Shown: in pieces, positions 51,821-60,667 of the stretch
Layout of the letters: each line of letters opens with the position of its first letter
Position numbering within the stretch: position 1 is the first letter of the stretch
Origin: JAFAZJ01 sp050183765
Lineage (GTDB): Bacteria; Pseudomonadota; Alphaproteobacteria; Reyranellales; Reyranellaceae
Length of the DNA stretch: 64,000 bases
Reading direction: 5' to 3'
Assembly: GCA_050183765.1 (NCBI GenBank)
Contig: JBFXAZ010000008.1
Span: forward strand, 18,407-82,406
Position numbers and translations under genes: made by a program
The notes under the pieces: generated by a model
The model's input: the letters and a program-made list of their open reading frames with translations, nothing else
Told to the model about the DNA's origin: nothing
The model's database searches: none

Positions 51821-52649
51821 GCCGACGCCAGCCGAACGCCTGGCGGCGCTGCCGCCGCTGCGCGAGGTGATCGCCCGCCACGAGCTGGCGGCGCGCAAGT
51901 CCCTGGGCCAGCATTTCCTGCTCGACGGCAACCTCACCGACCGTATCGCGCGCGCCGCGGGTGACCTGGCGACGGGCACGACCATCGAGGTGGGTCCCGG
52001 GCCCGGCGGCCTGACGCGCTCGCTGCTGCGCTGCGGCGCCGCCCGGGTGGTGGCGATCGAGCGCGACCGGCGGGCCGTCGCGGCGCTGGCCGACCTCGCC
52101 GCCGCCTTCCCGGCTCGGCTGGAGGTGCGCGAGGGCGACGCCCTGGCGATCGACCTCGCCGGCCTCGGCGAGCCGCCGCGGCGCATCGTCGCCAACCTGC
52201 CCTACAACGTCGCCACCCCCCTGCTGGTCGGCTGGCTGCGCCAGGCCCAGGCCTTCGAGTCCTTCACCCTGATGTTCCAGAAGGAGGTCGTCGAGCGGAT
52301 GGCCGCGCGGCCCCGCTCCAAGGCCTATGGGCGGCTCTCCGTGCTGGTGCAGCATGTCTGCGAGGTGACGCCGCTATTCGACATCGCCGCGTCTGCCTTC
52401 GTGCCGCCGCCGAAGGTGGTCTCCGCCGTGGTGCGCCTGCGGCCCCGTCCCGGCATTGCCGGCGACCTGTCGCGCCTGGAGGCGGTGACGGCGGCGGCCT
52501 TCGGCCAGCGCCGCAAGATGTTGCGCAGCAGCTTGAAGAGCCTTGTCGAGGCGCCGGAGCCCCTGCTCGACCGGCTGGGCCTGTCGGCCACCGCCCGCGC
52601 CGAGGAACTCACCGTCGGCGATTTCGCGCGCCTCGCCGAATCCATCTGA
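51813..52649 (+). CDS. rsmA: 16S rRNA dimethyladenosine transferase
   Basis: 278 residues from GTG 51813, overlapping pdxA by 8 bases. KsgA motifs: ARKSLGQHFLLDGNLTDRIA at the N-terminus, SAM-binding TIEVGPGPGGLTRSLLRCGA, acidic VVAIERDRRAVAAL, the catalytic NLPYNVATPLLVGWLRQ, and the C-terminal domain FGQRRKMLRSSLKSL. It dimethylates two adjacent adenines near the 3' end of 16S rRNA as a late check on ribosome assembly. It ends the surA-pdxA-rsmA operon. Confidence 0.95.
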   Translation: MPEPTPAERLAALPPLREVIARHELAARKSLGQHFLLDGNLTDRIARAAGDLATGTTIEVGPGPGGLTRSLLRCGAARVVAIERDRRAVAALADLAAAFPARLEVREGDALAIDLAGLGEPPRRIVANLPYNVATPLLVGWLRQAQAFESFTLMFQKEVVERMAARPRSKAYGRLSVLVQHVCEVTPLFDIAASAFVPPPKVVSAVVRLRPRPGIAGDLSRLEAVTAAAFGQRRKMLRSSLKSLVEAPEPLLDRLGLSATARAEELTVGDFARLAESI

Positions 52650-52683
52650 TTTGGACCGGATCGGCCGCACACGGCGCCCGCGT

Positions 52684-52779
52684 ATGTCTACATTGGCGCT
52701 GCCGGAACGGGCTCGGAACTTCTTGCTACAGGAGTTCAAATTTGTTAAATATCTCGCTGAAACTATTACGTATTCATAG
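52684..52779 (+). CDS. Possible leader peptide in AT-rich region before gtrA
   Basis: A 31-codon frame (ATG 52684, TAG 52777-52779) encodes STLALPERARNFLLQEFKFV and a short remainder, and overlaps the first 38 bases of the gtrA frame. It has no clear Shine-Dalgarno. The surrounding 52726-52795 is markedly AT-rich for this genome. It may be a regulatory leader or a chance frame. Confidence 0.25.
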   Translation: MSTLALPERARNFLLQEFKFVKYLAETITYS

Positions 52780-53383
52780 TCCGAGCTTGATTTCGATGTT
52801 ACTCGCGCCTGCCGAGTCGGTGGCTGCCACCGGCGTCGCTTTCACTCCGCGTCCCGTGCGCTCCTCCATCGCCACGCGCCTGGTCCGCCTGGTGCGGGCA
52901 GCCGTCGCGCTCTTCGTGTCGCGCCGTTTCGCGACCTTTGTCGTCTTCGGCGGCCTCGCCGCGCTGGTGAACATCGGCGTCGGCAAGACGCTGTATTCGG
53001 TGCCGGCGATCGCGGCTGTGGTGCCCTACTGGCTGGCGGTCGCGCTGGGCGCGGCCAGCGGCATGCTGGTGAATTTCGGCCTGAACTACACCTTCAATTT
53101 CAGCTTCCAGGGCCGTTCCGCCGGCGCCCAGCTGCGCACCTTCGCGTTGGTCTCCGTGGGCGGAATCTCGCTGACCTCGCTGATCGCCTACGGCCTGGTC
53201 AGCCTCGCCGGCTCGATCGGCCTGGCCTCACCCGTGCATCTGGGCGGTTTCGCGCTGGAGATCGGCTTCATCGCCCACGTGACGGCGACCGGTCTGGTCA
53301 CCTTCTACTCCTACGCCGCACACAGCGCGTTTTCCTTCAATGTCGGCCTGCGTACCCGGCTGATGCGCGTCTTCTCCCGCTGA
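52742..53383 (+). CDS. GtrA-family membrane protein
   Basis: 213 residues from TTG 52742, which follows GGAG (52731-52734) at 7 bases; ATG 52796 lacks such a signal. About 75 residues of polar N-terminus precede the GtrA core of four membrane helices (FVVFGGLAALVNIGVGKTLY, YWLAVALGAASGMLVNFGLN, FALVSVGGISLTSLIAYGLV and a last helix near residue 180). YTFNFSFQ is the usual GtrA NF-x-F pattern. GtrA proteins flip or bind polyprenyl-linked sugars. It precedes the flavoprotein gene by 13 bases. Confidence 0.82.
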   Translation: MLNISLKLLRIHSPSLISMLLAPAESVAATGVAFTPRPVRSSIATRLVRLVRAAVALFVSRRFATFVVFGGLAALVNIGVGKTLYSVPAIAAVVPYWLAVALGAASGMLVNFGLNYTFNFSFQGRSAGAQLRTFALVSVGGISLTSLIAYGLVSLAGSIGLASPVHLGGFALEIGFIAHVTATGLVTFYSYAAHSAFSFNVGLRTRLMRVFSR

Positions 53384-53396
53384 AAGACCCCGTCCG

Positions 53397-54899
53397 ATGA
53401 CCGCTCCCAAGGCTTCGACCATCTGCATCGGCGCCGGCCCCGCCGGCCTCACCGCCGCCTATCACCTGTCCAAGGCGGGCGCGCCGGTGACCGTGCTGGA
53501 GCGCGATCCCGTCAATGTCGGCGGCATCTCGCGCACCGAGACCTACAAGGGCTTCCGCTTCGACATCGGCGGCCACCGCTTCTTCTCGAAGTCGCGCGAG
53601 ATCGAGGCGCTGTGGAACGAGATCCTCGGCGACCAGTTCATCGACCGGCCGCGCAAGTCGCGCATCTTCTACCAGCGCAAGCTGTTCGACTACCCGCTCA
53701 AGGCGTTCGACGCGCTGATGAAGCTGGGCATCGTCGAGTCGATGCTGTGCATGGCCTCGTACGGCCGTGCCAAGCTGATGCCGATCGCCCAGCCGAAAAG
53801 CTTCCAGGACTGGGTCACCAACCAGTTCGGCCGGCGCCTGTTCGGCATCTTCTTCAAGACCTACACCGAGAAGGTGTGGGGCATGAAGTGCACCGAGATC
53901 TCCGCCGACTGGGCGGCGCAGCGCATCAAGGGCCTGTCGCTGGGCAGCGCCGTGATGAACGCGCTGCTGCCGCGGAAGCCGAAATCGAAGGAAGCCACGA
54001 TCAAGACCCTGATCGACAGCTTCCGCTATCCCCGCCTCGGGCCGGGCCAGATGTGGGAGGCCGCCGCCGCCCATGTCGAGCGCGCCGGCAACCGCGTGCA
54101 TCGCGGCCATGACGTGGTCGGCCTGTCGCGCGACGCCGCCAGCGGTCGCTGGACCGTGACGACCGAGGACACGGCCGGCAACAGGCACAGCCATGGCGCC
54201 GACAACGTCGTCTCCAGCGCCGCCATCGCCGATCTCGCCGAGTACCTGCAGCCGGCGCCGCCGGCCGAGGTGCTGAAGGCGGCGCGCGCGCTGCGCTACC
54301 GCGACTTCATCACCGTCGCGCTGGTGGTCAAGGACAAGGGCCGCTTCGACGACAACTGGATCTACATCCACGAGCCGGGCGTGAAGGTCGGCCGCATCCA
54401 GAACTTCAAGTCGTGGTCGCCCGACCTGGTGCCCGACCAGAGCCTGAACTGCTATGGGCTGGAGTATTTCTGCTTCGAGGGCGACAACCTGTGGACCTCG
54501 AAGGACGAGGATCTCGTCGCCCTGGCGCGCAAGGAGCTGGTGCAGCTCGGCCTCGCCGCCGACGAGGACATGGTCGACGGCCACGTCATCCGCCAGCCCA
54601 AGGCCTACCCGGTCTACGACGACCACTACCAGCAGAACGTCCAGACGGTGCGGGCGTGGATCGAGAAGGACATGCCCGGCCTGCACCTCGTGGGCCGCAA
54701 CGGCATGCACAAGTACAACAACCAGGACCACGCCATGATGACGGCGCTGCTGGCGGCGGAGAACATCCTCGCCGGCTATCGCAAATGGGATGTCTGGCAG
54801 GTCAACCAGGACGCCGAGTACCACGAGGCGGGCGAGGACCGCTCGCTGGCGCTCGAATCCGGCCGCCTCGTGCCGTCGCGGATGGCGCCGGCGGAGTGA
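53397..54899 (+). CDS. FAD-dependent oxidoreductase, UDP-galactopyranose-mutase/PPO-like
   Basis: 500 residues. An N-terminal FAD-binding motif CIGAGPAGLTAAYHLSKAGA is followed by GGISRTETYKGFRFDIGGHR, then the helical UGM-like part (WVTNQFGRRLFGIFFKTYTE, KVWGMKCTEISADWAAQRIK), and a C-terminal flavin segment GLHLVGRNGMHKYNNQDHAM. The pattern is that of the NAD(P)/FAD amine-oxidase-like group often annotated as UGM-like in cell-wall sugar clusters. It may act on nucleotide or lipid-linked sugars. It probably forms an operon with gtrA. The exact reaction is not known. Confidence 0.83.
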   Translation: MTAPKASTICIGAGPAGLTAAYHLSKAGAPVTVLERDPVNVGGISRTETYKGFRFDIGGHRFFSKSREIEALWNEILGDQFIDRPRKSRIFYQRKLFDYPLKAFDALMKLGIVESMLCMASYGRAKLMPIAQPKSFQDWVTNQFGRRLFGIFFKTYTEKVWGMKCTEISADWAAQRIKGLSLGSAVMNALLPRKPKSKEATIKTLIDSFRYPRLGPGQMWEAAAAHVERAGNRVHRGHDVVGLSRDAASGRWTVTTEDTAGNRHSHGADNVVSSAAIADLAEYLQPAPPAEVLKAARALRYRDFITVALVVKDKGRFDDNWIYIHEPGVKVGRIQNFKSWSPDLVPDQSLNCYGLEYFCFEGDNLWTSKDEDLVALARKELVQLGLAADEDMVDGHVIRQPKAYPVYDDHYQQNVQTVRAWIEKDMPGLHLVGRNGMHKYNNQDHAMMTALLAAENILAGYRKWDVWQVNQDAEYHEAGEDRSLALESGRLVPSRMAPAE

Positions 54900-54906
54900 G
54901 CCATTG

Positions 54907-55029
54907 TCGTCCTGGGCGCCGCGAAGGACCCAGCGGTCGAACAATCAAAGAATTGCGGCGCCGGATGAACTCCGGCGCCGCATTCGCTTGATCGAAACAC
55001 CGCAAGGTCCTTCGCGGCGCGCCGGACGA
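54907..55029. repeat. Nested palindromic intergenic element
   Basis: Outer arms 54907-54930 and 55006-55029 are reverse complements at 21 of 24 positions. A perfect inner 12-base stem (54954-54965 with 54971-54982) surrounds TGAAC. The element fills the gap between the convergent flavoprotein and STT3-like genes, so it can serve as a two-way terminator. The arms (GGCGCCGCGAAGGACC) differ from the repeats at 2886 and 30489. It may be a short mobile or REP-type element. Confidence 0.8.
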
Positions 55030-55035
55030 CGCAGA

Positions 55036-56781
55036 TCAGCGCAGGACGTAAAGCCGGTACCCCGATTTGGCATCCAGCGGTCGCTCGATCAGCCAGTCGG
55101 GCGGCCGCCCTTCCTTCAGCGCTGCCCACAGCGTGCCCGCCTTCGCGCGGTCCCTGGTGCAGACCAGCACCGCCTTGGCCTTCGTCGCCGCGAAGCTCGC
55201 GGGCACCGACGCGCCGGCGAACCGCGTCTCGTCGAAGGCGTCCATGCTGCGCATGATCAGGCGTTCGGCGCGGTGATAGGGGCCGGCGACCGTGACCATA
55301 TGCGTGAAGTAGAGGATCTCCGGCGCATCGCTGAACGGCGTCAGCACGATCTGCCCGGCCAGCGGCTCGAGATCGCGCGCCAGCAGCCGCGGATCGCAGG
55401 CGCCGCCCTGCCGCGCCGCCCTGTCGTGCGACGGCAGGATCGATGACAGCACGTAGGGACCGGCGAGCAGGCCGAACCAGGCCGCCACCAGCGCCAGTCG
55501 CCACGCGCCCATGGCCCCGCGGCGAGTGACGATCTCGATCACCACGCCCAGCGCGACGACGGCGGCGAGCTGCGGATACATCGCGAAGCGCACATGCTTG
55601 ATGCCGATGAAGATCAGGAAGACGGCGAAGCCCGCGAGCAGCAGCGCCATCGGCGTGCGGCTGCGCCATAGCAGCGCGCCCAGCGACAGCGCCAGCACCA
55701 GCGCCGGCAGGATGATCATCAGGCCGAGATTGTCGGCCGAGCTCACCGGCTGCATCTCGGCGACGTATTGCCAGACGCGCTCGATCGCCTCGGCCGAGAA
55801 GATGCCGCCGGCGCCCTTCAGCACGCCAGGGTAGTGCGCGATCCAGGCGATGAGCGGCGCGGCGAGGATCGCGCCGGCGAGGATCGACGCCGGCCACAGC
55901 GAGGCGGGCGCCGGCACGAAGCGGCGCAGGATCAGCGGCACGACCACCATGCCCGCGGCCAGCTCGACGTAGACCAGCGACAGGCGATCGACCTCGTGCG
56001 CCAGCCGGCCGCTGGCCGGCGCATCGATCAGCAGCCCCAGCGCCAGCACGGCGAGATGACCGACGGCCAGCGCCAATGTGCGCGGGCCGACGCGGCGCCC
56101 GGCCTCGACGTCGCGCAACGCGGCGATGCCCCAGGCGAACAGGACGAAGGGCAGCGCTTCGGGGCTCATCCATTCGCCGAGCCCGCCGAGCACGCCAGCG
56201 GCGACCGCCAGCGTCAGTCCCCGCCCGCTCGCGCCGGCGACATAGGCCAGTGCCGGCATGATCACCGCGATGGCCGCCAGCACGACGTGATGATCGGCGC
56301 GGCCGAAGGCACCGTAGGCAACGATGCCCGGCGCCAGTGCGGCCAGCACCGCCGATGTGATCGCGTTTCGCCCGCTGCCGGCCGCCAGCCGAACGGCCTG
56401 GAACGCCGCCATCGCCACCATCGCCGTGCTCAATGGCCCGATCGCAGCGCCAGCCAGGCGCAGCGCCTCGGGCAGCGGGAAGAACAGGCGCAGCGGCAGG
56501 ACCAGCAGGAAGATCATCGCGTCGAGCAGATGCGTCCAGTGCAGCGCGATGTTCAGGCCGCTGTTGTCGCGCGGCGTGTACTGCAGCACGCGGCCGGCCT
56601 CGAGCATCGCCTCGATGCGGCTGACGCGGGCGTAGGAATCGGTGTCGATCAGCTTGCCGGCGAACACGCCCTGCAGGTTGCCCGCCACCATCGAGGTGGC
56701 GGCGCAGGCGAGGATGATGATCACCACCAGCAGGGTGGATGGTCCGGGGGACGTGGTGGTGCGAACGGAGTTGGCTGGCAC
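55036..56781 (-). CDS. STT3/PglB-like GT-C membrane glycosyltransferase
   Basis: About 581 residues from GTG 56781; the frame is open to TTG 56862 (608 residues), and neither start has a good Shine-Dalgarno. Roughly twelve membrane helices precede a soluble C-terminus of about 120 residues. GT-C features are an acidic first loop (GKLIDTDSYARVSRIEAMLE), NSGLNIALHWTHLLDAMIF, and FGRADHHVVLAAIAVIMPAL, with the DHH seen in oligosaccharyltransferases of the STT3/PglB family. No WWDYG motif was identified. It may transfer a polyprenyl-linked sugar in the periplasm, fitting the GtrA and flavoprotein neighbours. Confidence 0.7.
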   Translation of the reverse strand: MPANSVRTTTSPGPSTLLVVIIILACAATSMVAGNLQGVFAGKLIDTDSYARVSRIEAMLEAGRVLQYTPRDNSGLNIALHWTHLLDAMIFLLVLPLRLFFPLPEALRLAGAAIGPLSTAMVAMAAFQAVRLAAGSGRNAITSAVLAALAPGIVAYGAFGRADHHVVLAAIAVIMPALAYVAGASGRGLTLAVAAGVLGGLGEWMSPEALPFVLFAWGIAALRDVEAGRRVGPRTLALAVGHLAVLALGLLIDAPASGRLAHEVDRLSLVYVELAAGMVVVPLILRRFVPAPASLWPASILAGAILAAPLIAWIAHYPGVLKGAGGIFSAEAIERVWQYVAEMQPVSSADNLGLMIILPALVLALSLGALLWRSRTPMALLLAGFAVFLIFIGIKHVRFAMYPQLAAVVALGVVIEIVTRRGAMGAWRLALVAAWFGLLAGPYVLSSILPSHDRAARQGGACDPRLLARDLEPLAGQIVLTPFSDAPEILYFTHMVTVAGPYHRAERLIMRSMDAFDETRFAGASVPASFAATKAKAVLVCTRDRAKAGTLWAALKEGRPPDWLIERPLDAKSGYRLYVLR

Positions 56782-56903
56782 AATAACTAGTATGGCGGGA
56801 AGCGACCGGCCTCCGCATCTGGATATTGCGTCGCGGGGCTTGCTATTTTGAACGCCGTTCAATATTATCCGCCCAGCGTCGCTTCCGACGCGGGAGACAA
56901 TCG

Positions 56904-57710
56904 ATGCGTTGGCTTCGGCCGATCGCCTTCAATGCCTACTACTGGTCGCTGACGATCTTCGCGGCCCTGGCCTGCACCGTGCTGCTGGTCGTGCCGCTGC
57001 GCGATCCCCTGCGCACCATCATGCAGTACTGGGCGCGCGCGGTGGTCTGGGGCATGCGGATCTTCGGCGGCATGAAGATCGACGTGCGCGGCCGCGAGCA
57101 CCTGCCGGCGAAGGGCCCCGCCCTGATCGCCAGCAAGCACCAGAGCGAGTGCGATGGCATCCTGATGGCGGCGCTGGTCAAGGACATCGCCTTCGTGGCG
57201 ATGAAGGAGCTGTTCTCCTGGCCGCTGATCGGGCCGATCCTCTATCGCCTGCAGATGGTGCGCGTCGACACCTGCGGCGGCGAGCGCGAGCGGCGCAATC
57301 TCGCGCATTTCTGCCGCCGCGCCTTCGACAATGGCCGCGTGATCGCGATCTACCCCGAGGGCCATCTGATGCCGATCGGGCAGAAGGAGCGCTACCGCAC
57401 CGGCATCTACTACCTGTCGCGCGACCTCGACCTGCCGGTGACGCCGGTGGCGCTGAGCGTCGGCCTGCTGTGGAGCCGCTGGCAGTTCTGGAAGCGTCCA
57501 GGTCACGCCGCGATCCAGTTCCTGCCGCCCATTGCGCCGTCGCAGGACAAGGACGCTTTCATGGCGCGGCTGGAGGGCGACATCGAGCAGGCCACCGCGG
57601 CGCTGGTCGCCGAGGCGACCGGCAAGCCGATCGAGCTGGCACGCTATGTGCCCCGCTCGCCGCCGCGTCCGGCCCGCGAGATCGACGCATCCCCCTTTAC
57701 AACGCCTTGA
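56904..57710 (+). CDS. plsC: 1-Acylglycerol-3-phosphate acyltransferase
   Basis: 268 residues from ATG 56904 behind GGGAG. One N-terminal membrane segment (LTIFAALACTVLLVVPL) is followed by the acyltransferase motifs: SKHQSECDG (HX4D catalytic pair, around residue 80), ELFSWPLIGPILYRLQMVRV, AIYPEGHLMP (glycerol-phosphate binding) and PVTPVALSVGLLW. It acylates lysophosphatidic acid to phosphatidic acid at the inner membrane. It is divergent from the STT3-like gene and precedes the cyclopropane synthase gene, so both act on membrane lipids. Confidence 0.9.
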   Translation: MRWLRPIAFNAYYWSLTIFAALACTVLLVVPLRDPLRTIMQYWARAVVWGMRIFGGMKIDVRGREHLPAKGPALIASKHQSECDGILMAALVKDIAFVAMKELFSWPLIGPILYRLQMVRVDTCGGERERRNLAHFCRRAFDNGRVIAIYPEGHLMPIGQKERYRTGIYYLSRDLDLPVTPVALSVGLLWSRWQFWKRPGHAAIQFLPPIAPSQDKDAFMARLEGDIEQATAALVAEATGKPIELARYVPRSPPRPAREIDASPFTTP

Positions 57711-57790
57711 TACGGTTCCTAAATTTGTCCACAGCTTAGTTGGCGGTCCGTACCGGGGGAGAGGTCGGGACGCCGGATGTGGGGATGGTC

Positions 57791-59020
57791 ATGATCCTGG
57801 CCAAGGGATTGCGGCGTCTGATCAGGGCGGGCTCGATGACGCTGATCGATGCCCGCGGGACGACACACCGAATCGTCGGCGATGCGCCGGGCCCCGATGT
57901 GACCGTCCGATTGCATGACCGCGCCCTGCACCGCAAGCTGGCGCTCAACCCGCGCCTGCGGGTCGGCGAGGCCTACATGGACGGCACGCTGACCGTCGAC
58001 GATGGCCGGCTCTACGAGTTCCTCGACCTGCTTGGCCTCAACATGGCGAGCCTCGAGGCGCATCCGCTGGTTTCGGTGAAGATGGCGCTCGAGCAGGTCG
58101 TGCGCCTGCTGGGACAATACAATCCGATCGGCCGCGCGCAGCGCAACGTCGCGCATCACTACGATCTCAACGGCGCGCTCTACGACACCTTCCTCGATGC
58201 CGATCGCCAGTATTCGTGTGCCTATTTCCGCACGCCGCAGGACACGCTGGAGCAGGCGCAGGCGGCGAAGAAGGCGCACATCATGGCCAAGCTGCTGATC
58301 GAGCCCCGGCACAAGGTGCTCGACATCGGCTCGGGCTGGGGCGGGCTCGGCCTGCAGATCGCCCGCGATTCCGGCGCCGACGTCACCGGCGTGACGCTCT
58401 CTGTCGAGCAGCACGCCGCTTCGAGCCGCCGCGCGCTGGAGGCCGGCCTCGCCGACCGGGCGCGCTTCAAGCTGCTCGACTACCGGCGGGAGACCGGCAC
58501 CTACGATCGCATCGTCTCCGTCGGCATGTTCGAGCATGTCGGCGCGCCGCATTACCGCGAGTTCTTCGCCAAGGTGAAGTCGCTGCTCGCCGAGGACGGC
58601 GTGATGCTGCTGCATTCGATCGGCACGATGGGTCCGCCGGGCACGCAGAACCCGTGGATCCGCAAGTACATCTTCCCGGGTGGCTACACACCCTCGCTGT
58701 CGGAGGTGCTGCGCGCCATCGAGCATGTGGGTCTCTACGTCGCCGACATCGAGATCCTGCGCCTGCACTACGCCGAGACGCTGCGGCACTGGCGCCAGCG
58801 CTTTATGGCCAACCGCGACCGGGTCAAGGCGATGGCCGGCTACGACGATCGCTTCTGCCGCATGTGGGAGTTCTATCTCGCCGCGGCCGAGATGAGCTTC
58901 CGGCGCATGGGCCAGATGGTGTTCCAGATCCAGCTCACCAAGAGCCAGACCGCCGTGCCGCTCACGCGCGACTACGTGCTCGACGGCGAACGCGCGCAGC
59001 TGTCGGTGGCGGCGGAGTAG
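57791..59020 (+). CDS. cfa: Cyclopropane-fatty-acyl-phospholipid synthase
   Basis: 409 residues from ATG 57791, with GGGG at 57781-57784; ATG 57785 and TTG 57740 are also in frame. Family segments: NPRLRVGEAYMDGTLTVDDG, NVAHHYDLNGALYDTFLD, RQYSCAYF, the SAM-binding VLDIGSGWGGLGLQIARDSG, and SVGMFEHVGAPHYREFFAKV. The C-terminus holds PGGYTPSLSEVLRAIEHVGL. It adds a methylene bridge to unsaturated acyl chains of membrane phospholipids. The 80-base gap after plsC contains no terminator, so co-transcription is possible. Confidence 0.92.
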   Translation: MILAKGLRRLIRAGSMTLIDARGTTHRIVGDAPGPDVTVRLHDRALHRKLALNPRLRVGEAYMDGTLTVDDGRLYEFLDLLGLNMASLEAHPLVSVKMALEQVVRLLGQYNPIGRAQRNVAHHYDLNGALYDTFLDADRQYSCAYFRTPQDTLEQAQAAKKAHIMAKLLIEPRHKVLDIGSGWGGLGLQIARDSGADVTGVTLSVEQHAASSRRALEAGLADRARFKLLDYRRETGTYDRIVSVGMFEHVGAPHYREFFAKVKSLLAEDGVMLLHSIGTMGPPGTQNPWIRKYIFPGGYTPSLSEVLRAIEHVGLYVADIEILRLHYAETLRHWRQRFMANRDRVKAMAGYDDRFCRMWEFYLAAAEMSFRRMGQMVFQIQLTKSQTAVPLTRDYVLDGERAQLSVAAE

Positions 59021-59133
59021 TCAACCCGGAACATTCCGCGGCCGCGGTCAGTTATGCGCGTGTTGCACGGGATGATTCGGAGCGCGCGAATTTGCTCCAT
59101 GCCGACGCGGCGCGACGGCGTTAGGGTCCGCCG

Positions 59134-60654
59134 ATGGCAGAGAGCTCGAACGTCACCCCCCTTCCCGGCAGCGGCGATCAGCGCTTCCGCGAGCCACCGC
59201 ACAATTTCGAGGCCGAGCAGGCGCTGCTCGGCGCCATCCTGGTCAACAACCTCGCCTACAATCGGGTCTCCGACTTCCTGCGGCCCGAGCACTTCGCCGA
59301 TCCGCTGCATGGGCGCATCTTCGAGGCCGCCGCGCGCCTGATCGAGCGCAACCAGGTCGCAACGCCGGTCACGCTCAAGCCCTTCTTCGAGCGCGAGGAA
59401 GCCCTGCAGCAGGCCGGCGGCGCCGCCTATCTCGCGCGCCTCGCCGGTGCCGCGATCAGCATCATCGATGCCGGCGACTACGGCCGGCAGATCCACGATC
59501 TCTATCTGCGCCGCCAGCTGATCGACGTCGGCGAGACCATGGTCAACGGCGCCTTCGCCCCGGAGGTCGAGGAGCCGGCGACCAGCCAGATCGAGCAGGC
59601 CGAGAAGAAGCTCTACGACCTCGCCACCGCCGGCCAGATCGAGGGCGGCTTCAAGCCCTTCGGCTCGGCGCTGGCCGAAGCGGTAGAGATGGCGGAATCC
59701 GCCTACAAGCGCGAGGGCGGGCTGACCGGGGTCGCCTCGGGGCTGGGCGCGCTCGACCAGTTGCTGGGCGGACTGCACAAGTCGGACCTGATCGTGCTCG
59801 CCGGCCGTCCGTCGATGGGCAAGACGGCGCTGGCCACCAACATCGCCTTCCACGCCGCCAGGCAGTATCGTGAGGAGTTCGACGAGGACGGCCGCGCCCA
59901 GCCGGTCGACGGTGCGGTGATCGGCTTCTTCTCGCTGGAAATGTCGGCCGAGCAGCTTGCCACGCGAATCCTCGCCGAGCAGGCGCTGGTGAGCTCGGAG
60001 AAAATCCGCCGCGGCGAGCTCAACGCGCACGACTTCAACAGCGTGCTGGCGCGCAGCCGCGAGCTGCAGATGGTGCCGCTGTTCATCGACGACACGCCGG
60101 GCCTGACCGTCCAGGCGCTGCGCACCCGCGCGCGCCGCCTGAAGCGCCAGCACGGGCTGGGCATGATCGTCGTCGACTACCTGCAATTGCTGCAGGGTGC
60201 CGGCCGCGGCCGCGACACCAACCGCGTGCAGGAGATCTCCGAGATCACCCGCGGGCTGAAGACGCTGGCCAAGGAGCTCGACGTGCCGGTCGTCGCGCTC
60301 TCGCAGCTCAGCCGCGCCGTCGAGCAGCGCGAGGACAAGCGCCCGCAGCTCGCCGACCTGCGCGAATCGGGCTCGATCGAGCAGGACGCCGACGTGGTGA
60401 TGTTCGTCTTCCGCGAGGAGTACTATCTTTCCCGCTCGGAGCCGGCGCGTCGGCCCGAGGAGAGCGACGAGCGTTTCAACGATCGCCACGACGCCTGGAA
60501 ACAGCGCTGCGAGCAGTCGTACGGCAAGGCCGAGGTGATCGTCGCCAAGCAGCGTCACGGGCCCACAGGCGTGGTCCGCCTGAGCTTCGAGGGCGAGTTC
60601 ACCAAGTTCGGCAATCTCTCGGCGGACGACAGCTACGGCAGCCTGCAGGAATAG
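59134..60654 (+). CDS. dnaB: Replicative DNA helicase
   Basis: 506 residues. The N-terminal domain begins with PPHNFEAEQALLGAILVNNL, the standard DnaB opening. The RecA-like domain has Walker A LAGRPSMGKTALATNIAFHA (around residue 225), GFFSLEMSAEQLATRILAEQ, Walker B LGMIVVDYLQLLQGAGRGRD, and the motif SQLSRAVEQREDKRPQLADL followed by LRESGSIEQDADVVMFVFRE. The C-terminus KAEVIVAKQRHGPTGVVRLS is typical. No intein is present. It unwinds DNA at the fork as a hexamer. Its 113-base upstream gap shows no clear promoter. Confidence 0.96.
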   Translation: MAESSNVTPLPGSGDQRFREPPHNFEAEQALLGAILVNNLAYNRVSDFLRPEHFADPLHGRIFEAAARLIERNQVATPVTLKPFFEREEALQQAGGAAYLARLAGAAISIIDAGDYGRQIHDLYLRRQLIDVGETMVNGAFAPEVEEPATSQIEQAEKKLYDLATAGQIEGGFKPFGSALAEAVEMAESAYKREGGLTGVASGLGALDQLLGGLHKSDLIVLAGRPSMGKTALATNIAFHAARQYREEFDEDGRAQPVDGAVIGFFSLEMSAEQLATRILAEQALVSSEKIRRGELNAHDFNSVLARSRELQMVPLFIDDTPGLTVQALRTRARRLKRQHGLGMIVVDYLQLLQGAGRGRDTNRVQEISEITRGLKTLAKELDVPVVALSQLSRAVEQREDKRPQLADLRESGSIEQDADVVMFVFREEYYLSRSEPARRPEESDERFNDRHDAWKQRCEQSYGKAEVIVAKQRHGPTGVVRLSFEGEFTKFGNLSADDSYGSLQE

Positions 60655-60667
60655 GAGGATTCGAGCG

